From: Paragonimus skrjabini miyazakii
Lineage: Eukaryota > Platyhelminthes > Trematoda > Plagiorchiida > Troglotrematidae
Assembly (NCBI GenBank): GCA_014338405.1
Contig: JTDE01021338.1
Coordinates: forward strand, 29,156-93,155
DNA length: 64,000 bases
Reading direction: 5' to 3'
Shown here: piece by piece, positions 35,998 to 49,200 of the stretch
How positions within the stretch are numbered: position 1 is the first letter of the stretch
Layout of the letters: each line of letters begins with the position of its first letter
The notes under the pieces: model-generated
The model's database searches: none
The model's input: the letters and a program-made list of their open reading frames with translations, nothing else
Told to the model about the DNA's origin: nothing
Translations under genes and position numbers: made by a program

Positions 35998-37179
35998 CAC
36001 AACCTTGCACGAATCCCCGAACATCTACTGATAATTATTGTCGTTATGTGGTGGCTAACGGTGCACTTTCTGACTGATACTACATGATTCGTGGTGTGTA
36101 AAAAGGTTACACACGGGTGTTCGTTCTGTGTGTTCGGAATTCCATAACAGATACACGAACGTTACCGTTATGATGGTAGCACGGAACTATTTCGCACTGC
36201 GGACAGCATAACAGAGAGAGTGAACAGGTACAGAAAAATTCCGGCATACAACACTAAATAGTACAGACGATCGGCTGCTGTTGAATACAACCAAACAGAT
36301 AGGTGTTTCCTTACTCTTTCTAAGCAGAATACTTTCTTAAAGGTTCCAGGAAAGGTAATTTCAAACGATCTCAGTATACCTCTAACCTGTTCCTTGACGG
36401 CGCAGACAATGAGACATTCTAACAGGCAATACGAAGCGAACAATTGGTGTAATCACAACAACTGTGAAGCAACGAGGGTAATCGTATGCTGATTAAAGGA
36501 CACAACCAATAGATATAGTATATGTAGGACCAATTAATCTGGAGCAAGCAGTCAGTGTAATGTGCAGTCATCGGACATGGAGTGAAAATGTATATCTACA
36601 ATGTATACATAATACAGGTACATCGGTTGCTCGCTCTGTAGGTTTTTCACCAATTAAAGCTTCTCTTCTGTATCTCGGGAATTACATTGTTGTTGTTGTT
36701 CAGAAGGTGCATCGAAGACCGATAAAACGATCTACTGCGCTACCACACTGCTTCATGTCTTACAGATATATCGCAGACGAGATTTGGCCTTAGCAAATAA
36801 AACCCACTAAGCTGGTCGTGAAGCACCGTGATCTGGTCAAAATCATCATCTCAAGTATAAATGGCTGAAGTTACAACATTAAATCAGCAGATTGTCTTAC
36901 CGATAACATAAGTCCCGCTGCCCGCAGTGTGTCAGGACAGCATCACCAATTGATGTTTCCGAGAGTGGGCGCTGACACATTCCGGAAATCAAGTCGATTG
37001 TCCTAATCGGTTAGCCATCAGAACCATTCCGATAGAGTAACTCACGCCTGGCTTATCACGGTCACTTCTAGTCGACTGCTTCCTTTGCATGTCGAAGTGT
37101 GCTCTGTAATTGTCTGACAGGCAGTGACTGGACTTATTTTTTGTTACCCAATTGCTTTTTTCATTCTCCACAGAACTCT
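35998..37179. other. Intergenic, no recognisable gene
   Basis: Contains short frames only. It is likely the 3' flank of the RALBP1-like gene on -, and the exact transcript end is unknown. Confidence 0.4.
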
Positions 37180-37239
37180 TCACATCCATAGCATTACTAA
37201 CTTTCCCAACCGTTTTTGAGCCGTTTGACGAAGAATCAA
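37180..37239 (-). CDS. RALBP1: Tentative RALBP1-like terminal exon
   Basis: After the acceptor cttgtgtttag a phase-0 frame of 19 codons encodes LILRQTAQKRLGKL and ends at TGA (37182-37180). This would continue AELK as human IELR continues into VQLRLLQMQR. A rival acceptor 34 bp upstream (tcaattttcatag) would give only ESRES and a stop. Read-through of the previous exon into its intron would add 17 residues. The 3' end is therefore unproven. Confidence 0.35.
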   Translation of the reverse strand: MILRQTAQKRLGKLVMLWM

Positions 37240-40200
37240 CTAAACACAAGCATATTCAACTTTCGCGACTCTCCTATGAAAATTGAGAAAGCAAGCTACC
37301 CGCACGTTTTATATGTGTTCATCAAGTCACCAAAGCATTGCGGTTTTTAGCAACCGTAATAAAGTGGTGAACATTGTCCAGTTACGCATCAGTATTAGTC
37401 ATTGAGGTGTTGATGTCAGATGTTAGGTCGGCACAAGGTAGGTTAGAATCTCTAGTTCGCAAGCCAACTAGTTACACTATGCAGATATACATTTCACGAT
37501 TCTAATTCTAGGCAGTTGGATGGCTAGATCACAAGTGCGCGCGTTGGTGAACAAAAATGTGCCTAGCAACCTGAGGGTTTACCTTTAATTCTGCACATCT
37601 GTTCCTTTCCGCCTGAATACCTTCCAAGTAACGACCATTCAATCGTTCTAGACGAGCATTATCCAAAGTTAGCTGATGTAAAGTACGTGCCAATTCCGCC
37701 TCGCAGGCCTTTGCATCCTCCTCGTCCTCCTCCTCTTCTTCTTCACAGGATCTTGTGTTCACCAGATATGCAGATAGCGAAGTGGGCGATGCACTTTTCG
37801 AACTAAGTTCATGATACGTCTCACCAGACCCGACAACTTCCTCTTTGTCCGATTCATCTTCTTCGTTGTTTAATCGTGAATAAGTCATCGGTTGAGAGTC
37901 ATCACTATCATCTGGTGTCACCAGTTTCTCCTTGTCCTCCGCCGAGTCGCTGTTGTCGTGTTCACTCTCCTCATCTCGAGTCTCAGAAGAATCCGATCCG
38001 TCCGGCACGTCAATTAGACAGGAAGCCTCATTCTTGGATGAAGTGTATTCCTCATTTTCCGTATTTAGCTGATTTGCGATTTGTGTCCAATTCTGTTGTG
38101 TACGAACTGGATGGTGTCCGCTCAGCTGGGAATGAATCGCCAAAGGGCTGTACTGTATCGCAGCAAACTCAGCGTCGTAAATCCGTTGCACACGTTTTCC
38201 ACCAGTATCCAGGAGGTGATCGATGCAGGACTGTCACGCGGAACGATAAACGGTAAATGGTTATGTCCGGAATCAATGATACGACAGTAACTACATTCGT
38301 CGATTAAAAAAACCTACTTGTATACGACGAATTTCCGCATTCTCGGACCAAATACGTGCGCGTAAATCCGCATGAATGGCTTGAAGTTCTTGTTTGCGAG
38401 CCGTGTAGAGTGCTATCTGGTGCATCACATGCCTCTCAGCTGGGTTTGCCGACAGCAGTACCGTCGGGACAGGGTCCTGAATTCTCCACGGGGAAGGGGG
38501 CAACGGAGGCGGTAGTGCGCCATGGACTGAGGCGACTACGACGGATTCTGCCGGCACCAATTCCGTTTCAGTTTGTTTTGTATCGGAGTCGACTGGATAG
38601 TGTGATGGTTTCTCATCAGGACACACCTCAGGAAGTAGCTGTTCGGACAAGTCACTCGCGGAAGCAGCATCCTTGGGAGATAGGGGAAGAAAACGTATAC
38701 AAGAAACCTGTGAGGAATTTTTGCTTAATAAACAAATATAGCACACGAAACGCTTTCTCAGTTAAATCTACAAAAAATGCCGATTGTTCAACTAAAGTTA
38801 TTAAATACCCTGATGCTATATGAAACCATGTGCTTGTTACTGCCACAGTGTTTACATAGTCGGAGACACTAGAACTGTATGAGAGAGTCCATACATTCAT
38901 TAGCACAACTAAGTCAGGTACTCAGACAACACGACCCATAATGGACGCCCAATTTCCAATGGAATATTCTTGATCGTGGGATGTACCGCTTAATGATGCT
39001 GGAGTGGATACTCGACAGCCAACACGACGAATAAATAAAGGGAAAAAATCAAATCCAAGATTGGGAACACGAAAATTATTGCTATCTACTACAGACCGAA
39101 CGGGAACCACTTGATGGCGGTCAAAGAACCGCACGGTAAGTACATACGCCACGCTCTCGCATATCTCAACACTACCGCGCTGTTTCTGCAGACCGTGATC
39201 CATCCCATCCAATAAGGGACCTATTACTACTAACGGCAATCTTACCGCCGTCTGATGCTTGTATACGTCACCGGAAATTCATCACACGGTTTTGGAGAGT
39301 AGAGCAAATACTTCTTATGAACAGAGATATTAAGCATGTGAACTCTTCGCTGCGTAACGCAGAGTGACAGACAGTTGCAATATATTCGTATCAACTGTCT
39401 AACATTTGAGATGATTATCAATTATCGGTCAACCTGGAGTCGGCCTGATTAACCGAGTCGAAACAAAAAATTCAACGAACAAAAAAACACAGCTTAGATA
39501 TCTGATTGAAATTTTGTTTTACTGATCGCAAACCCTTGATGCTTAACCAAAAGGACGATTTAACATTTGGCAGGAAAGCTGAAATGCTTATAATGACAGA
39601 TGCGTTGTTGATGAAAAAACGCGAGCAGAAGCAGCCTGTCGTCAATCATGTTTACATTGAGGATCAATACTCAATTGTTACGAAGCGATGGACAGAAAAC
39701 ACAACTTTGTTACTCACTAGGAAGAATATTTTACAGCGAGATAAGCATTTATTACAGTCAAACGTCACAATTAAATTTTTGAAATCAGAAATCCATCCCT
39801 GAGAAACAGGTCACGTTTATCGTAAATGTACAGACAAACCCCGGTGACATCGCAATTTTTATTAAGCTGGCTTAGCGTCCACTAAAAACTAATAAGTCGG
39901 GCCTCGGTAATACTGCCAGTTTCACACCGACAAATAAGTGGAACTTTACAGGGCTATGGAACAGAACTTCAATGCGAGGCACGGACGCGCCCCATGGGAA
40001 CGACTTGTACCAGATGGCCCACCTGAGCCTGCTAACTTTAAACATGGAGTGGATGATTTTCGCATGACATGAACAGGTTGACTGACTGGGGGCACATGCT
40101 AAATCATGGATGAACTGGGTAGGTGTTCAGTATTCATGATTTGACGCGTTTTTTTGCGTATTACCGGACTGTACGAGATCAATCATTCGATCATCCACGC

Positions 40201-43200
40201 TGCGGGCATGATTGGCTGATTAGGAAACAATAAATGATTCACTTGATAAACAACGCCGTAACTCGGCAGCGTCCACTTGTCAGTGATGATATACTACGTT
40301 GTCTGACTGTATGCGTGTCCATACCCTGTCTACCTCTATTTGTGTGTCATACATAAATCGCATGTTTTACGTTTGCGATTGATGACAGTAAACGAAATGT
40401 TAACATATCGCTACATATATCTTCTTTCTGCATTGTTGAACTTGTCAGTATGCTTGGTTGTATAAAAAGTTTTTTAATTGGCAGTTTCTGTAGGCGACTG
40501 ATGAGAGCGGGCTAACGATGAAGTTCAGACAGGTATGACGTTAGTATGCCGCATAACTCAGCAATATACAGGATATTCCCCGCATGACTGTACCTGCTCA
40601 AGCGCTCGCAAACAGACGTCAGCAGCTCTACGCCGTTCAGCGTTAGTTTCAATATGCTCAACTTGACCAATATTTCTGTCTTTAATCCAGCATTACAATA
40701 AATGCTATGAAAAGATGTGAGTACATCACTTAAGGACATCCGATGGATTGGTACAATGACAGGCAGAATCCGTAGAGGAAAGTAGCACCAGAATGATATG
40801 TAAGTCAACAGCACATACGTACGAGAACGCACGGCATAACACTTGATCTGCATACAAGTTACTGTGGTACTTACATGCTGAACAAGTATATACCATAGGC
40901 ATCGCGGTTCACAGTGCACATTAGCAATTGCAAAATCTGTTACCACAACCGGGAGGAGGTACACTGAATCTGGTTTAATTTAATCGCGCCACAGTCAGCG
41001 GGAACCGATGAGAGTCGCCATTAACTAGATTTGATTGTGTTAGGACGTTACAGATTAAAGGAGGCAGAAAATCGTTGTGAATCATAAGATTTGGGAAGAA
41101 AAATCGTGTAAGTAAAACTGAATGGGTAAATCGGCATTTGAAATGAAGCAAAGCCAATAACCCAGATGAAAATAATGGGATAACTGGGTATCATAAGTCA
41201 AGCTAAATCAACGAAACGCTTTATGCACCATGTAATGTTGTTAGTTGAAGTAATTCCCAGATGTTTAACAGAAAGCAATCGAAGTGAAGGTTTAATGTTT
41301 ACATGAAGGGAGAGGTATGTATTAAAGTTCCTCATATTGAATCCTTTGGATATGGACCGCTTCGGTTTCGAAATTTTTGGATTCTAGCAGGTCATGGAAA
41401 ACGTACAATGCTTACACATACAGCTGAATGTGTCTGACAGTAATACACAAACCATAGATCAGAGAGAGAAAAACATAAAGAAGTTTATCTCGGAAATATT
41501 AACGGACAAAGTCATGCGGTGCACAAACGAGTAATCGCACTTGGACCCCTCAACATAACTGTTGGTGAGAAATACTCAGGTTGATCGATTATCTCAAGAG
41601 AAGACGCGGTGACTCAGGCGTTAAGTCCAGTTGACAACCTTATGATTAGGATTGCTCAGTCAACATGAGTTCACGGACTGTTAGAGAACCCCATTTTGTC
41701 TGTCCAAAGTCGCTTCCTTCAAGAAAACGACTTTGCCCGACTAGAAATTCCCACAACCATCCAGAGATAATCTTCGCTACTTTTTTGGCTGCTCGACCTT
41801 TATTCCACCATGTTCACTGGTGAATTAGTGACCTTAACTACCGGTCTTAGTTACTGTCGTTTAATTCGAGAATGTTTGTAGGTCACGATGTATTACATAA
41901 ATAGCCCATATTTTTCTCCTTGTCGCACATGTTTTGGAGCGGAACAAAGTGGCCTTTTGCACGTCTTTCGATTTGCTTTAGGAACAATTTGCGGGGACAG
42001 TCGCGTTATTTTTGGGACCGAAATTTTCCGTTTTCTTCATTGCAAGGAGGAGAATTCCATTTCTATCTGGTGCATTATCATTCTGTGGACGATCCAGCGT
42101 ATCTTTTCGGGGGTTTACAACACAGACTACATTTAATCTGTGACGGAATGTAGTTAACAAGTAATGAGAAATGTGAAATAATGGATTCCATCCTTCACCT
42201 CCGGAAAACGGCAAGAAGACTGTAGGGTGCATCTTATCCCCTATCAGTTGATTACATTAAACCACTCAGTTTTATATATGGCCCATAATAACAGAACAAA
42301 CAACGAATGGTCTGTACAGGGCACAGAAAAGGGGAAGATAAACAGTCTCAACTCTACGGCAACAAGATTGATCGGTGTTGATTGATTAATCATGAATGTA
42401 TCCTTACATGAAACACTTACTTTTTTGTGACTTCATTTTGCTTCCTGTTAATTATCTTAACGGGTCAAACGGTATGTGCTCGAAAATATTCAGTTCGAAT
42501 CCGATAGACGTGCTCACCAACAGATTGATGGTGTAACAATGGGCAGCCCGCTGAGCAACATATTGGCCGCCAGTTTTTTTGAAAAGATTGCAAAAGAACT
42601 GCTAAATTGCACGAACTGTTTTTTGCTATGTAAGCGTTACGTCGGCGACATTTTGTCATCAAGTGATTGTGACAAAGCAATCGCTTTTTCGCATCTTTCT
42701 AATTACACTCGCCTGAATCCTTCTGCTAACCAAGAAGAAGGATAATTTTGTTTTTCTCAGATGCTTTAATTTTTAAAAGCCCGGATGGTAAAATCTGTCG
42801 GCCCGCCTAATGCGATCACGTGGAACGGACAACACTTGCAATTTTCCTAATCTGCACCAGTGGCTTACAAGCGCGACTTGACGGGGACGCCTTTCCTTAG
42901 AACGAGTGAACTGTACAATAGCCTGCAAGTCCAACCGATGAGCCTCTGGAGAATGATTCGCTCGAGAGTGGATTCAAGTCAAATTTATTGAGATCGACTG
43001 CAAGAGAGTAGCAACAAAAACTGAACCACAAGCGGCTCTGGAGGAGCAGGTTCCGTCAAGATCCCTTACAAAGGAGAGTGCAATGTTAATGATATAAGTC
43101 GAAAGTTGAGAAGTGCGGTTGACATTCTTCATTGACCTGATCATTTCTCTTCGACAAAATCCCATGTCATCTACCAGAGCATCTGCAGCCACGGTGACGC

Positions 43201-46200
43201 ATTGAGACTGAAAACAAATAATGGCGGAGCATATCACCTAATGATTATCACAGACAGCGTCACACCATGGATCAGAGCAAAAACCCGATATCTTCAACTA
43301 TGGAACACCTAATCATAACCGGCTACACAGTGGTTTCCGTCACTTCGTTCATGATGTTATCGCGCAATCGCGACTTCAGACGTTAGTGTTCACCAATGTT
43401 AATAATGTGCAGGCACAGGCTCTCCCTCTTTTGCTAAAGGGTGCCGAATTTATCGACTTCGTCGCCATGGGATTAAAACAGCTTAACAACCTGTTTGTGT
43501 GCTCGAGTGCTGTTCGTTCGTTCATTGTTCTGACACCATACGCTAAATATATAGACCTCAAAGTTTTAACGTAACCGGCTGAACAGAACGAAAAAAATAC
43601 TGACATCTTGTGGTGTATGTCTTGCCGTAGTGATGAGATGATGAGTGGCGGAGAAGCTTGCTTGTTAAAGATTGAATAACACTCACAACTGATAAGAGGT
43701 TTCGCATTACAACAAGAACAACTTATTTTCGAAAAAGTACTGGTGACAGGAAGTTTAAATGTGATAGTTCAGTCATGCCCAATATATAGACCGTGGTAGT
43801 GATCAAAACGCTTGGTCGGTAAACACATGGACTGCAGCCCAACTTCCGTACGAGACTAGAATAAACATTATCGAGTAAAAAGTTGTTTTTAGCTTGTACA
43901 CCACAGAGTGCTTGCTGAGATTTGACGTGTGTGAGTTGGATATTCCCGGGCTAGCCAAATCAAGATAGGAACGATTAAGGTTTGAACCAAAGACAACGTG
44001 ATCGATAATCAGGCGAGGATATCACTGACCTACCCCGACTTCTGCAACCGACGAGAGGTGACAAGAGTAAAACTCGACGTCAGGATTTCTTTTATTAAAA
44101 GGAAAACTGGAATCCTTATTTGAATGCGAAACCCGTGGAAAAACACAAACAGTATTCAAACTACAGTAATAAAAGCTTTCAATGACTTATCAATAATATC
44201 AAAAGGCTAACCCCGTCTAATGTAAAATGCTACCAATAATTTTGAAGCACAGTAATTGGACGTGTCTTCAGACCTAACGTCACGTAATCAGACCACCAAC
44301 CGAACCGACTTGCCATGTTCCGAAAATCGTCGTGCTTCGAGGGTTTCTCGGAAGCTTGTTCGGGAGATACGGAAACAGGTTCCAGAGCCTTCGGCTTTTT
44401 TGATTCCAGCGGCACAGGCAATACACAAGCAGCAATATTTGCCGATGAGTCAGTCAAAGAGGTCTCTAACTGATCAGCTGTTGTATTCCAATGCACTCTA
44501 ATGGCACTTTCAGGAGAACTGACGTGGTGGACGTCCAAATCGGTCATGTGCAAGCTGGCACTCGGCGGACTTTCGAGTTTTGAGTCGGGTAATGGCATCT
44601 GGACAGGGCAGGTAGAATCTACGGGATCACAGATAGGTTGAGCATCAGCCGGAAGCTTCCTAAACAGGAAAGAATAGAACGAGAAGATTATACCAGGATC
44701 AAACCAGTTTCAATATAGGAACGGAGAATCCCGACCACTAAACTAACGGTAGTGAACACTCGAGAAGAGGAAAGGTGTGAGGCAACATAAAAAATGTAAG
44801 CGTTACAGTCAGGAACACATTTACAGCAGTGATTACTGATAATTACGTTACCAGTTACCTCGACTCAAAGAGACGTGAAGACAGTGACCGACCAAGTCAA
44901 AGGACAGAAAGGCGAGAAATAGCCAATCAGACCTCAAGTCAAACGGTCAAGTAACTTCTGTACCCAGGATCGGGTATTAATCAAACCTCACCGAATTCAA
45001 CGTGCTGATAACGTCAATTCGTTTGGTGACGAAATGTTTGTGCTCAAAACGCCAGGTTCAACGAACAACGTGTAACCAAGCCAATGGATCGGAAAAGCGT
45101 TTGTCTGCATAAATCGGAGTATTCACGTTTTTCATTCTGTAAGGCAAACTTCGTTTATACTGTTTGGTTTTCGCATACGGAAGCACGTGTGACATTTTAT
45201 AGATGAGTTGCTTACAGCTCACCTATCGGATGCACTAAATATCAACCAACGACAGGGAGCATGGCGGCAATAAACACCAAACTTTTTAAATGAGGAAAGG
45301 GTGATCCAGTTGTACCGTACGTAAACGTTAAAAATTTGTGAAGAACATGACTGGCAAAGAAGACGTTAGTGATGCTTTTATTCGACTGACGTACATGGAG
45401 CACATGTCACAATCTCCATAATGGTTCGATCCTACAACCTTAAAAACGTGTGCATATCTGCGAGACGCAGTGGTAGACATGAATAGAAATATGCAAAGCG
45501 GCCGCCTTACCGAAGCGTCAAATTGAGTACTTCTTCTTGATCTAACTCAGCCACGGAGGGAATCACCAAGGGAATGGAACCGGACAGAACGATATGACTT
45601 GTAGACGTCGCTGTTGAGCCAGATACGGTTGTGGTGGTGCTCGTCGTAGCCTGTGTGGAGGTCAACATGAGTCTCTCTTGCTGTTTCAAACGGCGTTTCA
45701 GCATAGTCACTTGGCGCTGGACTTCCCATAATTCGTCTGAGACAACGGAGGTCGACATAGGCTCGGCTATCTGTTTGCTAAATTTGTCGGACGCATGAGG
45801 GGCACTGAACACAGGAAAACATAACACAGCGCGAAATAAGTGAATATGAAAAGCAACCTTCATACCCAATGGGCAAACAGGCAATCGACGCCGTCATGTG
45901 TCCTAGGCAAGGAAACACTAAAAGGATAACAAAGAAGCAAGACAATATGTGGGAACTTTTCATCATACGACAAGAACCACCTGCAGTTTCCATAGGGATT
46001 AAAAATGAGCGCCTTTGAGAGTTATCAGTCTATTGGAACACAAGATGATTTGCTAAAAACCAGACAAGAACCACTAATGCAAGTGAATAAAAATGACGTT
46101 AGGATATGTACACCATTAAAACAAAATACTGAAGCGAGTATACCTCAGTTGTATAAATGATAATGTCGCACCCACATTGGGAGTAGGTGGGGCGAGTGAC

Positions 46201-49200
46201 TCGATAAGACAGTGGAAATGGTTCATTAAGTGTTTAAAAGTGAGTACAAAGTAGAACTAAGCAAGCGATTTCAAGCATTCAATCCACGATGGATTCTGAT
46301 CTCTCAAGATGCATAAAGTTTGTTGTTAGCTAGGCTTGAATGTAACATTCAGCAAAAGTAGGCAGATAAGGTGTCATCGGTAAAGATGTTATAAATGTCT
46401 GACAGATTGAGGGTACGAGAAGTAAGAAACAAAATTCATAGTTGTCGGGAAGGTGTTTAACTCGGTGGTCCATTTAGGTACACATCACAGGACTTGGGTG
46501 CGTTACTGGACACTACGCAAACAACCTCACCACCAATGACAAAATGGTGGACGGATCAGAAGATCTAGAAGAAATTGAGATGACATTGACTGGATCGTGG
46601 ACTGTTGTGCGAGAAAATACGCACAGAGGTTCATTGGTCCTGCCCACTAGTGCTTGCGTATGAGATCAATATACTTTTAGACAGATCAAATGGAAAAACT
46701 TGTCTGCAAAGAAAAAACAGATTCAAATAATTGATGAGCGGTTATATAACCCAGTGAGTGCTACTGTGTGAACAACTCAAAATTATATGCCCACATTGTG
46801 GAACATCTTTCTGCAGCCGAACAGAGAAGTCTCACCACATGAAACGGGAGTCACTTTCATCTGTTGGGTTAGTAGAGCGAGCCCACTGCTGACATTATAC
46901 CAGCAAAATCAAATCGCGGGTGATCGAACAACGGTGGCTGGTAAAGACACAAAATGGAACAGGTGTTCTGATGAGCTCTTTAAGGAAGAACTGTCACTTA
47001 GACAATTTATCAGCAATATATCAGATTTGACCGAGAACAAGCCGAAGGTAAGAAAATTCACTGATGCCTATAAAAAACATTTTATTCAGCTGATTAAATG
47101 TGCTTATCGGATCACGCGCTTGTTTCTAACCAGGTGATGCGAACATCAGGGCATCGTGCCTTTTGAGGATGAGATTATAAGAGACTACATTCGCAGACGT
47201 CTCTAAAACAGCAGTTTCCGTAGCTCCACTGAAAAAACTTCCCGACAGGAAACCAGATCGATATAGTAAAACTGGAAAAACATGGTTTATGGACAGTGTG
47301 CCTATATGCGAACTACCACAACTATTGCTTGGGCCCTGGGTAAAATGAGAAAGCATTAACCCACCGCCGACGACCAACATGATCGAAAGACTGTGAGGGC
47401 GATCCACCACTGGCTGGGAAGCTCAGGCCATCGAGCGCATCAGGCTCGGGATACGACTGATCAGCTGCGATCGCTTTGTGAAGCCGGTCTAGTAAGGCCT
47501 GTTGTCGAGACAGCTCTGCACGAATCACTTCAGGATCGCATAAGGTTTTCCGCCGTCGAATCTCGGTGACAAGACGCTGGGTCTGCGGGAGAGAGAAACC
47601 AGGGGGTCATCCGAAATACACTCATAACAAGTGATCAAGCGAAACTGACTAAAAAAACATTTCATCTTTTTCAGGAGTTATCACTGGGATACATTGTAAT
47701 AAGCGATGAATGAAACTTGTTGTACACATCTCATTCAGTGATAGAAAAGTTAACAAACAAACCGATATTTGTTGGTCATTCTGTTTGAAGCAGCACACTA
47801 GAGGCTGTCAGATCGCCCGACTATGTTTAACTGGATAGCGTGTCCCGGGTAAAGCCGAATGTCCAAACTTGTCTTCCCTAACTTGTGAAGGACGCTGCTG
47901 TTCTCCAAAAGTTGTAACGAAGAGTCACAAAGCGGTTTACGGCATTTCGCTTACCACCTTGCTAATCAATATACGCTATGCACACTGAAATAGTTAGCAA
48001 TGTGTCATCAACCCGTCAGAGGAAACTAAATCTTAGAGTACAAGATAATTCAACAACCTCATCGTCCGTCAAAAGGTATACTTCCACTCAATCCAAACAG
48101 CTGTCTCGGGGGAAACTCGAAGAGCACTCTTTCTGTGTAAGACGTTGTCCAGTCTGGATCCATCTACCGTAGTCTGTCGTAGCAACGTCATTAGCAGAGG
48201 AATTGAAGCACAGACTTGAAGTACACATTCAGAACCTCCAGGTCAGATTCTCAGACAGCTCGGCACCAGAATCGATACAATACAATCAAGATACGCTCGG
48301 CCACTCACTTGGCGTCAGCCTGCCGTTGTTTATTGCTTGCTGAAGTACATTTGCAATATGCACGAAATTGTTGCATTCGGGTTTCATCTCAGATAGATTT
48401 CCTGTAACTTTTACCATTCGCAATTTAATTACTGCTGTTGGACTTCTGAGACCGAGTACGTTTACCAATTTCTTTTTTCGCTCCAAACTATTCAACGCAT
48501 ATTCAGATATGTATAAACAGTCGGCTCCCTTTTGATTCCTATGAATCTACACAAATACAGTCTAAAAGTATGCAAACTAACCAAACAAACTCGGTACCGA
48601 CAAAGCCGGAATACCTATTTTTAAAAAATCTGACATAATTAAAGCGCAGTTGCTCTAATTGGTATGTACCGTGTAAATAGGTTACGTTTCCACCTTTTAC
48701 GCTATGTGACACACGAAGTCATGGGTGGGCTGAAGACTACCAGGCTGCCAATTCTGGAATTGTCTTGACCTAACGATCACGTCGTTATCAGTGAGTTTAC
48801 ACGACGTTAAATTGTAAATATTCTACTGGTTGTAAAGACACTAGACATTTCGACCGCTTTGAATTGGTCACTATCGGGAGGACTTGAATGACCCGGTTTC
48901 CGGATGACCGTTCTCAAATCGGTGACCACGTGCATAGGAGTTTCAGTTCGCACCAGGAACGTCGTTGGTGTCAGTCTCGCCTTACTTCTGTTCACCAGCG
49001 AAACAGTCTAGCCAAAAACGAAACCGATCGCAGTGGAATCTCACAATAAGCATGAATAGCACTAAATATCGACGATCTGCGCAACCACAACCAGTGCAAA
49101 CTGGTCATGAAATGGATTACCGTGTCCAACGGTGAAGTACCAAGCAAAAACGATCTGGCATTCAGTTTCAAAAGATGTTCACAAGACCAGTGGTGAGATG

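Noticed and set aside
38356..38823. 155-codon frame on +
   Set aside because: It is antisense to the Pro-rich exon of the RALBP1-like gene, and its openness reflects the coding strand. The same holds for + frames at 37876-38256, 44256-44501 and 52043-52288.
39506..39802. 98-codon frame on +
   Set aside because: It is AT-rich and Lys-rich with no motif, inside an intron of the opposite-strand gene. Probably chance.
40512..40964. 150-codon frame on -
   Set aside because: The frame is hydrophobic with no motif. The small RALBP1-like exon over part of it uses a different frame that fits its neighbours' phases.
46787..47137. 116-codon frame on +
   Set aside because: It lies in a RALBP1-like intron, has no motif and no splice or repeat support. 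Probably chance.
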